Shown here: positions 1 through 7,890 of the stretch, piece by piece
Position numbering within the stretch: the first letter of the stretch is position 1
Layout: each line of letters starts with the position of its first letter
NCBI GenBank assembly: GCA_008015835.1
Contig: SSGH01000013.1
Location: 186,001 to 250,000, forward strand
Length of the DNA: 64,000 nucleotides
Source of the DNA: Lysobacter sp.
GTDB lineage: Bacteria; Pseudomonadota; Gammaproteobacteria; Xanthomonadales; Xanthomonadaceae
Direction of reading: 5' to 3'
Translations under genes and position numbers: made by a program
Notes under the pieces: generated by a model
Database searches by the model: none
What the model was told of the DNA's origin: nothing
Seen by the model: the letters and a program-made list of their open reading frames with translations, nothing else

Positions 1-1331
1 TCAGGATTGGACGAGCCGGTCAGGCGCACGCCGTAGGTGCCGCCCAGGCTGAGCATGTCGCAGCCTTCGGCGGCGAGGGTTTCGATGATGCGGACGATCG
101 CGTATTCCAATCCGCCCAGCGGCATTTCGCGCGGGTAGAACTCCAAATCCATCAGGTAGCCGTTCAATTCCGGCCCCATCTTGGAGATCAGAATGACGTT
201 TTGCAGAACATCGTCGAGATACGTCAGAAACACACGATGCTGCGGATGCAGAGACCCGGCCAGAATCTCCTCGCGCACGATTCCGATCAGCGGATTGACC
301 ATCGGCTTGGTCTCGCACCACCGGTCGATCACATCGACGATGTCGCGATCGGTTCGCGCATCCGCGCCGCGAGCGTATTCGACGGTGCGGCAGGCGCCGG
401 CCTTCTCGAATTTGCCGACTTGATAGCGCAGGCGCCGCATCGCGCCGCCTTCCAGGCTGAATTCGCGCAGGGCGTGAACCCGCTGCAGGGCGCCGAACGC
501 GGTGGCGGAGAACGCGCAGCCCGCGACCGCGCCGATCTCCACATCGGTGAAGAGATTGAGCCGCAATCCATGCGCACGGCAATGGGCCAAAGTCTCGGCC
601 GCCAACTCGTCGAAATAATCGGCCGGCCCGGTGTAGGCGTAAATCAGCATCGCGTCGCCGCTGCGGCCGTAATTGAAGTAGCCGCGACGCGCGCCGCCGA
701 CGAAGAGATTCGGCGCGATGATGCGCGTCCCGCGCGAAACGCAGCCCTCGTTGCTGTAGCGCGCGTACAGGGCTTCGAGCTGCGACCGCAATTCCGGATA
801 GTGCGGCAGATCCGCTTCGAGCAAGCGCAGCGGCGACGCGACGCTCGCCGATGACGCCGGCGGTTGCGTGACCGTCCGCATCGGGGGGACGAGCGGGGAA
901 GATTTTTCCGCGCGCGCTGGCGCGGAAGTGGCGACCGCAGAGGACGGCGACCGCTTCGGCGCGGCCGTCTGCGCGTGCGCAGGCGCGGAGGCCGATGACG
1001 ACGCGGATACCCGAGCGACCGTCTTTGGCGCCTCGGCTGCTTCGTCGACCGACGGCGAGCCGAACTTGGCCGTCAACGTCGCAGAATGCTTCCGCACGAA
1101 ATAGCGCGCGAGCGATTCGACGTTGAAATTCTCGAACAGCAGCGTTTTCGGCAAGGTGCCGAAATCGGCTTCCAAATCCTTGATGATCTTCAGCACGCGA
1201 AACGAATCGACGCCCAATTCGCCGAACGGCAGCGACGCATCGAAATCGGCGGCGAGCCCATTGGAGGCGCCAGCGATCATCGCCTTCAGATAAGACTCGG
1301 TCTGGTCCTGCAATCGTTCCTGATCGTGCAT
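1..1331 (-). CDS. Carrier-protein / LPG-synthase-like aminoacyltransferase fusion (3' end cut by window edge)
   Basis: Frame opens with ATG at 1331 and runs without a stop to the window edge (443 complete codons visible). Residues 1-83 are an acyl-carrier-type domain; the motif LGVDSF places the phosphopantetheine-accepting serine at Ser43. An Ala/Ser/Pro-rich linker (about 85-165) leads to a domain resembling the C-terminal (DUF2156) domain of lysyl-phosphatidylglycerol synthases: a Gly-Tyr-Phe-Asn-Tyr-Gly-Arg stretch, a RYQVGKFEKAG segment, and near the visible end the pattern G-LEYAI-x5-ETLAAEGC-x3-SLGG. Such GNAT-like domains move an aminoacyl group from tRNA to an acceptor. My inference is that the acceptor or donor is tethered on the fused carrier. 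The Sfp-type transferase at 6969-7880 could activate Ser43. The NusG paralog upstream and the acyltransferase nearby suggest a natural-product operon continuing left of the window. Fold assignment is by eye. Confidence 0.72.
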   Translation of the reverse strand, partial: MHDQERLQDQTESYLKAMIAGASNGLAADFDASLPFGELGVDSFRVLKIIKDLEADFGTLPKTLLFENFNVESLARYFVRKHSATLTAKFGSPSVDEAAEAPKTVARVSASSSASAPAHAQTAAPKRSPSSAVATSAPARAEKSSPLVPPMRTVTQPPASSASVASPLRLLEADLPHYPELRSQLEALYARYSNEGCVSRGTRIIAPNLFVGGARRGYFNYGRSGDAMLIYAYTGPADYFDELAAETLAHCRAHGLRLNLFTDVEIGAVAGCAFSATAFGALQRVHALREFSLEGGAMRRLRYQVGKFEKAGACRTVEYARGADARTDRDIVDVIDRWCETKPMVNPLIGIVREEILAGSLHPQHRVFLTYLDDVLQNVILISKMGPELNGYLMDLEFYPREMPLGGLEYAIVRIIETLAAEGCDMLSLGGTYGVRLTGSSNP

Positions 1332-1724
1332 GGTATCCCTGCGCATTCCTGACTTCGATGTCGCTCTTCCTGCTTCGCCGCTTTTCGGTTCGCGGCGTCG
1401 AAGCTTCCGATGCCGTTTGACGCTGCACCACGTGCGCTTCCGTCGCGCCACCGCCCGCTCTATTCGGCGCGAAGGCCGCGCCCTCCGCTCTTTCGATCCG
1501 ATGAAACCGAGGGCGCCGATGAGATCGATCTCATCGATTCCAACAACAGACAGCTACCAGCCAACCGCGCGCGCAACCTCGAAGACGATCGCGGACACGC
1601 CGCCGCGATTCCAGGATGTCGTTCGATTCTCGACACGCATGCGCGACAACGTCGAGCGTCATCCGCACCGGACGCGACTCGGCGCGCGCGACGAATGAAC
1701 CACCAAGGGGTTTCGCGAGGTTGG

Positions 1725-1772
1725 CGCGAAAATCCGGCAGAAAATTCTGTAAAAGCGTGCGGATTCGGCGCG
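1725..1772 (-). other. Imperfect nested hairpin in the leader
   Basis: Outer arms AATCCG (1731-1736) and CGGATT (1760-1765) pair exactly and extend imperfectly through GGCGCGAAA-type flanks. Inside lies the short palindrome CAGAAAATTCTG (1738-1749). No U-run follows on the minus strand, so it is not a standard terminator. It could be an RNA recruitment or pause structure for the NusG paralog. Confidence 0.3.
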
Positions 1773-1999
1773 AAACGATTCGATGCGTTCGATCCATGAA
1801 TCGCGGACCGATGCCAATCGCGTTAGGAAGTGCCTCCATGCGTCGGAGGCGAATTTCGGGAAAGGCTCCGCCCTGTCATGTCGCAATCCTGCGCATCACT
1901 CGTCCATTCTCGATCGACTCTACGATTGGCTTACCGCTTCGGATGATACGGCCTCAACAACGTATCGACGTCATCGCGGCGAAATACATCCCTTTGTTT

Positions 2000-2028
2000 A
2001 AGCTAACACGACGCAAAAAACGGGTCAA
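2000..2028 (-). promoter_or_regulatory. Candidate sigma-70 promoter for the carrier-protein operon
   Basis: On the minus strand TTGACC (2023-2028, five of six to the -35 consensus) is followed after 17 nt by TAGCTT (2000-2005), a weak -10. Transcription would start about 660 nt ahead of the carrier-protein ATG. The -35 and spacing are good, the -10 is poor. Confidence 0.3.
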
Positions 2029-2163
2029 ACCTTCGCATCGATCTTCGAGCGACGCGCCGCCGATGACAGCGCAGTCAAGAAAATCGAACGCTTGTTGAGC
2101 GAAACGCAACGCATGTCGATCGCAAGACTTTCGATGCGTCCGCAGCACCGCTCGTCTCGCTCT

Positions 2164-2670
2164 CTAGATCAGTTCCACCATCGAGATATCCACTTCGACG
2201 CTCAGACTGCTGCTCAATAAATGCGCATTGATGATCAGTCGCTCGCCGCTCTTGACGCGGATCAACTCGCCCATAGCGCCCGCGAACGGGCCGGAAATGA
2301 CTTTGACGCGACGGCCTGGAATCAAGGCCTGATCCACGGCGATTTCCGCGCCGCTTTCGACGATGATCTTGACCGCTTGCAAATCGTTTTCGGGCATTGT
2401 CGCAGGTCGATTTCCGCACAGAATAAGGCCGCAGGAACCGCGGATATAACGCATGTTTTCGTACTGGTTCGGGTCCGGTTGCACGAACACGTAACCGGGA
2501 AACAGCGGCAGCTCGACGACGCGCTTTTGTCCGCGCGAACGACGAACCACTTTACGCTTAGGCAGGTACGCGCGGATTTGCTTCTGGCGCAGGCTCTGTT
2601 CGACGGCGCTTTCGTGCCGACTCCTCGTCCGTAACACAAGCCATGGCGCCTCCTTGACCTCGCTCACCAC
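2164..2670 (-). CDS. Specialised NusG paralog (RfaH/UpxY/LoaP class) transcription antiterminator
   Basis: 168 residues. The N-terminal NGN domain opens with the typical PWLVLRTRSRHE pattern and contains PLFPGYVFVQ, a NusG-family signature. The C-terminal KOW motif appears as PGRRVKVISGPFAGAMGEL. The start is GTG at 2670 (or GTG at 2667), five to eight nt after a clean AGGAG; no ATG is better placed. Proteins of this class bind RNA polymerase at an operon-specific element and allow it to read through terminators in long operons, often for polysaccharides or polyketides. The gene points into the 832-nt leader and the carrier-protein gene, so the natural-product operon to the left is the probable target. 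Which subfamily it belongs to cannot be decided by eye; no downstream KOW-associated extension is visible. Confidence 0.85.
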   Translation of the reverse strand: MVSEVKEAPWLVLRTRSRHESAVEQSLRQKQIRAYLPKRKVVRRSRGQKRVVELPLFPGYVFVQPDPNQYENMRYIRGSCGLILCGNRPATMPENDLQAVKIIVESGAEIAVDQALIPGRRVKVISGPFAGAMGELIRVKSGERLIINAHLLSSSLSVEVDISMVELI

Positions 2671-3252
2671 TTAAGCTCCTAAGTGTCCTTAACGTCGAAC
2701 TCCTGACCCAGCGGCCACCCCGAAGCGCCGTCCCGCACGCGAATCCGTGCGAGATTCCCCGATGCTTCCGGTCTTTGGCTGCTATCGATACGATAGCCAA
2801 TACGAATGACCGTAACATAACAACCCGGTTTCGCCGACGTCAAACGATATCCCGCCTTTTTAGCGGCGTATGCGAAGGCTTCCTTCCCGCGAATTCCGAT
2901 CGATAGCCGGGAGAGCGAGTCGGCATCGATTCGCCAGCGGCGATGCAAACGCTTTCGGCGCACCAAAAAACATCGAAAACCGCGCATTAGGCGACATTTC
3001 CATCCGCATAAGGCGCCGAACCGACGTATTCTTTACATCGCCGCAACAGTATCGTGATGCGCGGCAATCGCAAATCTTGCGACGAACGCCATGCGCAACC
3101 CTGTTTGAAATGCATTTCATTCTTATTGCGCGACGACCTGAAATCGGTTTCATCCCAGTCTCTGCGCGAACCATGCGTTTCTCGCCTGGATCGCATCGCG
3201 GATGCGAGTGCTACCATCTGGCGCCGCACGCATGGAAGTCAGAGGCCGCCGG
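2671..3252. promoter_or_regulatory. Divergent intergenic region between NusG-like and acyltransferase genes
   Basis: 582 nt without a credible gene, so it must contain the promoters of both divergent units. Visible elements are a perfect 7-bp dyad GCTATCG-ATA-CGATAGC (2781-2797), about 110 nt ahead of the NusG-like start, and a 12-bp palindrome GAAATGCATTTC (3107-3118), about 135 nt ahead of the acyltransferase start. Both look like operator-size sites. No clear -35/-10 pair stands out. Confidence 0.4.
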
Positions 3253-4206
3253 ATGCATCCCGACAAGAACGTCTTCATGTTTTCGGGGCAAGGATCGCAG
3301 TACCACCAGATGGGGAAGCCGCTGTTCGAGAGCGACCCGCAGTTCCGTCGCCACATGCTTCGCCTCGCCGCTCTGGCCAAAACGCTATCCGGGCTCGACG
3401 TACTGGAGACGACCCACAACGGCGCCAAGGGCGATGTCTTCGACCGAACCCTGGCGACGCATCCCGCGATTTTCATGACCGAATACGCGCTGGCCTTGCG
3501 TCTGATCGAGTCGGGCATCGTGCCGGACGCGGTACTCGGGTCGAGTCTGGGGTCGTTCGCCGCGGCGACGGTGGCCGGTTGTTTGAGCGAAGAAGACGCG
3601 ATGGCCGCGGTCGTCGCGCAGGCGCGCGCCTTCGAATCCACTTGCGAGCCCGGCGGCATGACCGCCGTACTGGCCGAGCCCGAGATCTTCGATCGCGAAC
3701 CCTTCCTGCACGGCGCGAGCGAATTGGCGGCGATCAACTTCGATAAGCATTTCGGCGTTTCGGCCACGCGCGCGGATTTAGACGCGATCGACGCCGAGCT
3801 CAAGCGCCGCGGCATCACCCATCAGCGGCTCGCCGTGTCGTTCGCGTTCCACTCGCGCTGGGTCGACAGCGCGCGCGAGCGTTTTCTGGATTCGATCGCG
3901 GGGCTTTCGCTGCGTCCGGCGTCGCTGCCGATCCTGTGCTGCGACCGGGGCGGTCCGGTCGGCCCGGCGCTCCCGCCCGATTATTTCTGGCACGTGGTGC
4001 GGCACCCGATCCGGTTCCAAGACACGGTACGCCATCTCGAATCCAAGGGCGCATGGCGCTATATCGATGTCGGCCCCTCCGGAACGATGGCGACCTTCGC
4101 GAAATACGCGCTGCCCGACGATACGTCGTCGTCGACGCATCCGATCCTGACGCCCTACGGTCAGGATGCGAGGAACCTCTCGACGCTATCGGCGTTGGCG
4201 GCATGA
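3253..4206 (+). CDS. Stand-alone malonyl-CoA:ACP acyltransferase-like protein
   Basis: 317 residues, the usual size of FabD or a trans-acting AT domain. FSGQGSQ (residues 10-16) is the AT N-terminal signature; the nucleophile elbow reads GSSLGS with Ser98 as predicted nucleophile; the catalytic His is His200 in SFAFHS. The residue before the serine, nearly always His in GHSLGE, is Ser97 here, and the following Glu is also Ser. This variant raises the possibility of altered acyl specificity or of an acyl hydrolase that removes wrong starters, as some trans-AT-like proteins do. The start at 3253 follows AGAGG by seven nt; an in-frame ATG at 3232 is possible. It lies 34 nt upstream of the TPR/PRMT-like gene and probably shares its transcript. 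Confidence 0.85.
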   Translation: MHPDKNVFMFSGQGSQYHQMGKPLFESDPQFRRHMLRLAALAKTLSGLDVLETTHNGAKGDVFDRTLATHPAIFMTEYALALRLIESGIVPDAVLGSSLGSFAAATVAGCLSEEDAMAAVVAQARAFESTCEPGGMTAVLAEPEIFDREPFLHGASELAAINFDKHFGVSATRADLDAIDAELKRRGITHQRLAVSFAFHSRWVDSARERFLDSIAGLSLRPASLPILCCDRGGPVGPALPPDYFWHVVRHPIRFQDTVRHLESKGAWRYIDVGPSGTMATFAKYALPDDTSSSTHPILTPYGQDARNLSTLSALAA

Positions 4207-4240
4207 GCCGCGGTCGCCGATCCGAAACGACGGTGCGCCG

Positions 4241-6934
4241 ATGAGCGATTGGAGTCGGGAACTGAGCGCGGCGCTCGCGTCGGGCGAGACGCAACGCATG
4301 CGCGAGGCCTTGGCGCGCGTACCGCAGGAGGCGATGCGACAAGCGTTGCCTTTGCTGGAAGAGATGGCGGCGCGCAGCGAGCGCGACGGGCGTCTCGAAG
4401 AGGCGTTGTTCTATCGCGATTGCGCGGTGGACGCGGTGCCCGAGCGTCTGCGTTCGCGCGCCGCACGGGCCGGGCTGCGGTTACGGCTCGCTCGTTACGC
4501 GGAGGCGCTGGACGACGCGACGCGGCTTCTCGCCGCCTCCCCGTCCGATCCCGAAGCGGCGCGTATCGCGGCGCAGGCGCATGAAGCGATGGGCGACGCC
4601 GAACGCGCATTGCCGTTGTACCGCATCGCGGCCGTCGATGCGTCCGACTCGGCGTCGGCCGAGGCCGTTCGACGGCTCGAAAGCGAGTTACGTAAAGCCG
4701 ACGCGCTGCGACGAACGCTCGATCCGGATGCGGAGCCGATGCGAATCGAAACGCCGCCGCCGCCCGAAATCCGTTTCGATCCGGCCGTCCGCGACGATCC
4801 CACCATGCCCGCCGATGCGGAGGCGTTTCGGATCGATGGGATCGCGCGTCATCTATGGCGCTACAGCGGTCAAAGTTCGCCGCGCAACGCGATCGCTCGT
4901 CTGCAGGACCCGCTCTGGCGCGATGCGTGGAATCGAGCGCTGGCCGCCACCGCGGGTCAGCGGGTGCGTTTCGTCGGCAGCGAACTCGGTGTGTTGGCGC
5001 TCTGCGCGCATCGGCACGGCGCTGCGCATGTCCTCTGCGACGAGCGTTATCCGCTCGATGCGCGAATCGCGACCGGCATGGTGCAGAAGCATTTCATCGG
5101 CCCCTGGCATGCGCGCTACGGCGACGCGATCCGCGATTGGAGCGAAGACGAGCGGCGCGCGTCGTTCGAAGAATTCGCCCGGGCCGTGGACATCGCCGCG
5201 CCGAGCGGCGCGCCCGGTTCGCAGGAACGCGTCGATCAGGAGCGCGTCGATCAGGGACGCGCCGACCAGGAACGCGCCGACGAGGATGCCGGCGCGCCGT
5301 GCGATGTGCTGGCGTTCCCGCAGATCGATCACACGCTGTTGGGCACGGGCATCGTCCGTGCGGTGCGTCGGCACCCGACGCCGGAGGTGCTGCCGGCGCG
5401 CGCCGTTTTGTTCGCGATGGCGGTGCGATGGCGCTATCCCGACGACGGCGCGCGGCCGTTCGCCTTGGATGCCGTCGACCGGCTGCGCTGGAGCGCCTAT
5501 CCGCAGCCGCTCGATCTCGATGCCGAGCTCTGGGAGCCGATGACCGCGCCGACGTGCGTCGGCAGGATCGAGTTCGCCGCATTCGAAGAAACCGCGTGGG
5601 ATCTCGCGCTGCCCGCGCTGCGCGACGGGCGGATCGACGCGATTCTGGTTTGGTTCGAGCTGCGCTTGGGCGACGTCGCGATCGACAGCGGCCCCGACAG
5701 CGCATTGCGCTGCTTGCGTCCAGCGGTATACGACGCGAACGGCGTCGCGGTGCGCGCCGGCGACGATGTCGCGCTGCGGATCGAAGCGCACGAAACTCGG
5801 CTGCATGCGCGCACCGTCCCGTCGCCGTCCCGGCCGCATGCGCAAGGCCTCCCCTCTTGGTACGTGCCGATGCTGGGCGATACGCGCAGGAACGCGGCGT
5901 ATCGCGAAGCCCTACGCCGTTCGATCGGCGCCGCTCCGGTGCGACTGGCGTTGGATATCGGCGCGGGCTGCGGGCTGCTGTCGATGCTCGCGGCCGATGC
6001 GGGCGCAGCGCGCGTGATCGGCTGCGAACAGCAGCCGGGAATCGCCGCGGCCGGTCGCGAAACGCTCGCCGCGAACGGCTATGCCGATCGCGTGTCGTTG
6101 ATCGAAAAAGAATGCCGTTCGCTGCGAATTCCGTCGGATATGCCCGAACGCGCGGACCTGGCGCTGTTCGAGTTGTTCGATTGCAGCTTGATCGGCGAAG
6201 GTGTGCTGCATTTTCTGCACTATGCGCGCGAACATTTGCTGACCGCCGATGCGCGGTTCCTGCCGATGGGCGCGACCTTGCGCGCCATGGCGGTCGAGTA
6301 TCGTCTGGATCGGCTGCTCGATGTCGACGCATCGTTGCTGAACCCGTACCTCGCATCGCCGGAATTCGCGAACGTCGATGCGAGAACGCTGGACTATCGG
6401 CCGCTGAGCGCGCCGTTCGATGTGTTCGAATTCGATTTCGCGACCGCCGGTCCGGAACCGCAAGAACGCGCATTGACGCCCGTCGCGACCGCGGACGGCA
6501 CGGTCGGCGCGATCCTGTTCTGGTTCGATCTGCGCATGGACGCTACGGCCGTGTTGTCCAACGCACCGGACGGCGACGGCACGCATTGGAAACAGGGGCT
6601 GCAATTCTTGCCCGAAGCGAAGCGCAGCGCGGGCGAGCCGCTCCCGCTGGTCGCCCGTCATAACGGCAGCGCGCTGCGTTTTCAATGGCAGGGCGAAAGC
6701 ATGCCGTCCGAGGTCTTCTCTCGCCTCCCCCGCCTCGACCCGCGATGGCTGGCCGCGAACGCCGAACTCGAACAACAGACTCGGCAATTGCTGCAGCACT
6801 GCGCGCATCACCCGGAGGAATACGCCAAGGTCGCGCGGATCGCGCAGCGTATGGCGGTGGACCCGGCGCGTTACGGTCTGGATCCGACCATCGCGCAACG
6901 ATTCATGCGCATGTTCCTCAACGCGAAGGACTGA
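4241..6934 (+). CDS. TPR protein with tandem PRMT-like methyltransferase domains, first degenerate
   Basis: 897 residues; ATG at 4241. Residues 1-170 are helical and TPR-like. Two PRMT-like modules follow. The second has an intact SAM motif I (VRLALDIGAGCG, 567-578) and a double-glutamate loop with Glu644 and Glu653 separated by eight residues (E-LFDCSLIG-E), close to PRMT7. The first has a decayed motif I beginning at Val242 (VRFVGSELGVLAL) and a matching loop FPQIDHTLLGTG (359-370) where both glutamates are replaced (Pro360, Thr369), so it should be inactive. Each module ends with a similar VWFELRLGD / FWFDLRMDA strand, supporting duplication. A stretch of four 5-residue repeats (328-347) sits inside module one. 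Predicted role: arginine N-methylation of a peptide or protein partner brought by the TPR region; the substrate is unknown. It neighbours natural-product genes. Confidence 0.75.
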   Translation: MSDWSRELSAALASGETQRMREALARVPQEAMRQALPLLEEMAARSERDGRLEEALFYRDCAVDAVPERLRSRAARAGLRLRLARYAEALDDATRLLAASPSDPEAARIAAQAHEAMGDAERALPLYRIAAVDASDSASAEAVRRLESELRKADALRRTLDPDAEPMRIETPPPPEIRFDPAVRDDPTMPADAEAFRIDGIARHLWRYSGQSSPRNAIARLQDPLWRDAWNRALAATAGQRVRFVGSELGVLALCAHRHGAAHVLCDERYPLDARIATGMVQKHFIGPWHARYGDAIRDWSEDERRASFEEFARAVDIAAPSGAPGSQERVDQERVDQGRADQERADEDAGAPCDVLAFPQIDHTLLGTGIVRAVRRHPTPEVLPARAVLFAMAVRWRYPDDGARPFALDAVDRLRWSAYPQPLDLDAELWEPMTAPTCVGRIEFAAFEETAWDLALPALRDGRIDAILVWFELRLGDVAIDSGPDSALRCLRPAVYDANGVAVRAGDDVALRIEAHETRLHARTVPSPSRPHAQGLPSWYVPMLGDTRRNAAYREALRRSIGAAPVRLALDIGAGCGLLSMLAADAGAARVIGCEQQPGIAAAGRETLAANGYADRVSLIEKECRSLRIPSDMPERADLALFELFDCSLIGEGVLHFLHYAREHLLTADARFLPMGATLRAMAVEYRLDRLLDVDASLLNPYLASPEFANVDARTLDYRPLSAPFDVFEFDFATAGPEPQERALTPVATADGTVGAILFWFDLRMDATAVLSNAPDGDGTHWKQGLQFLPEAKRSAGEPLPLVARHNGSALRFQWQGESMPSEVFSRLPRLDPRWLAANAELEQQTRQLLQHCAHHPEEYAKVARIAQRMAVDPARYGLDPTIAQRFMRMFLNAKD
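5222..5281 (+). repeat. Four tandem 15-nt repeats inside the PRMT-like gene
   Basis: Four consecutive in-frame 15-nt units (5222-5236, 5237-5251, 5252-5266, 5267-5281) encode QERVD, QERVD, QGRAD and QERAD. Because units are 15 nt, copy changes keep the frame. They lie in a linker of the degenerate first module, so length variation is probably tolerated. Confidence 0.8.
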
Positions 6935-6968
6935 CGCGCAACGGCCCGCGCCGCCGCGTCGCGTTCGA

Positions 6969-7880
6969 TCAATCCGCGTCGTCGTCGGAGCGGCGCGTGA
7001 ACGCGGCGGTCACGACCGAGTCGCTCGATAACGGCACTACGCGCCGCATGCGCACGACCGGCGCCGGCCCATCGCGGCGTTCGGCGCAGAGCGCCAGCAG
7101 ATAGTCCTCCGTCGGCCGGCATTGCCAGAATCGCCAGCGCTCCGGAACGTCGCTCAGATCGTCGCGGATCGCGATCCGCACGGCGTCGTCGCGCGGGTAG
7201 TGGAAACTGAACCCGTCCAACGGCAGCGAGAGGCCCATGCCGCGCGCTTTGATATAGGACTCTTTGAAGGTCCAGTACTCGAAGAAGCGCTCCTGCTGCG
7301 CATGCTCGGGCACCTGCGCCAAGGCGACCACTTCGTCCGGCGCGAAGAAGCGATCCGCGATCCCCAGCGATACGGCGCGCACGCGGAGGTGCTCGACATC
7401 CACGCCGATCTCGCGCCCCCGCACCACCGCGAGCGCGATCAAACCGCGCGTGTGCGAGACGTTGAAGCGAAGATCCGCCGCCTGCGGGTGCGCGATCAGA
7501 ATGTCCGGCGCGATTTCGGGGCGGCCGTAGTCGTTCTTCGCGAACCGCCACGCCTCGGGCGCCAACGGCGCGTAGCGCGACAGCACCGTGCGCACCAGCG
7601 CGCGGGTCACCAAATACCGCCGACGGTCGTCGGCGAAATAAAACCGCGGTTCCTGCGCCCGTTCGTCGTCGGTCAACAGCGCGCGCATCGCCGCCGCGAG
7701 CGACGCGTCGGCGGCGTCGTCGTAATACGAAAGCCACAGATCGATGACGCCATCGTCGAGGGGGCGGTCTTCAGGCATCCGTTCTTCGGATGAGCGCCCT
7801 TGATCTCCCAAAGGATCGCCCCCCGCGGCGTCGACGGGACCGGTCCGGTCGGGCGGCTCTTCGCTTCGGCTTGCGCTCAT
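6969..7880 (-). CDS. Sfp-type 4'-phosphopantetheinyl transferase
   Basis: 303 residues. Transfers the phosphopantetheine arm of CoA to a serine of carrier proteins. The metal-binding motif GVDVE (Asp161, Glu163) and the motif WTFKESYIKA (Trp203, Lys206, Glu207) are the hallmarks of the family; NVSHTRG (140-146) is the usual preceding segment. The chosen ATG at 7880 is preceded by AGAGGAA. The first 35 residues are low-complexity, and Met35 (position 7778) would give a more usual length of 269, so the N-terminus is uncertain. The gene starts 10 nt after the metallophosphoesterase stop and is surely co-transcribed with it. It ends 34 nt from the convergent PRMT-like gene. Likely substrate: the carrier domain encoded at 1-1331 and other carriers of the cluster. 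Confidence 0.93.
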   Translation of the reverse strand: MSASRSEEPPDRTGPVDAAGGDPLGDQGRSSEERMPEDRPLDDGVIDLWLSYYDDAADASLAAAMRALLTDDERAQEPRFYFADDRRRYLVTRALVRTVLSRYAPLAPEAWRFAKNDYGRPEIAPDILIAHPQAADLRFNVSHTRGLIALAVVRGREIGVDVEHLRVRAVSLGIADRFFAPDEVVALAQVPEHAQQERFFEYWTFKESYIKARGMGLSLPLDGFSFHYPRDDAVRIAIRDDLSDVPERWRFWQCRPTEDYLLALCAERRDGPAPVVRMRRVVPLSSDSVVTAAFTRRSDDDAD

Positions 7881-7890
7881 CGCGGTTCCT

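Larger units (their letters stand above)
1332..2163 (-). promoter_or_regulatory. 832-nt leader between NusG-like gene and carrier-protein gene; no credible gene
   Basis: No reading frame here has convincing coding character. The stretch is richer in A+T than its surroundings and holds a possible sigma-70 promoter (2000-2028) and an imperfect nested hairpin (1725-1772), each listed separately. A long untranslated leader in front of an operon whose upstream neighbour is a specialised NusG paralog is what RfaH, UpxY and LoaP systems look like; that this leader is the target of the NusG-like protein is inference. Confidence 0.4.

Noticed and set aside
173-231. HExxH in the DUF4157 domains as evidence for an active protease effector (residue numbers refer to the cargo proteins).
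   Set aside because: The motif is a constant part of the family; protease activity cannot be concluded from it, so cargo function was assigned from the C-termini.
1332-2163. Small genes in the leader (for example a 102-codon minus-strand frame at 1531-1839).
   Set aside because: No ribosome-binding site, no recognisable composition, and several overlapping frames of equal quality on both strands.
5222-5281. CRISPR-like repeat array.
   Set aside because: Units are 15 nt, contiguous, in frame and without spacers; a coding tandem repeat.
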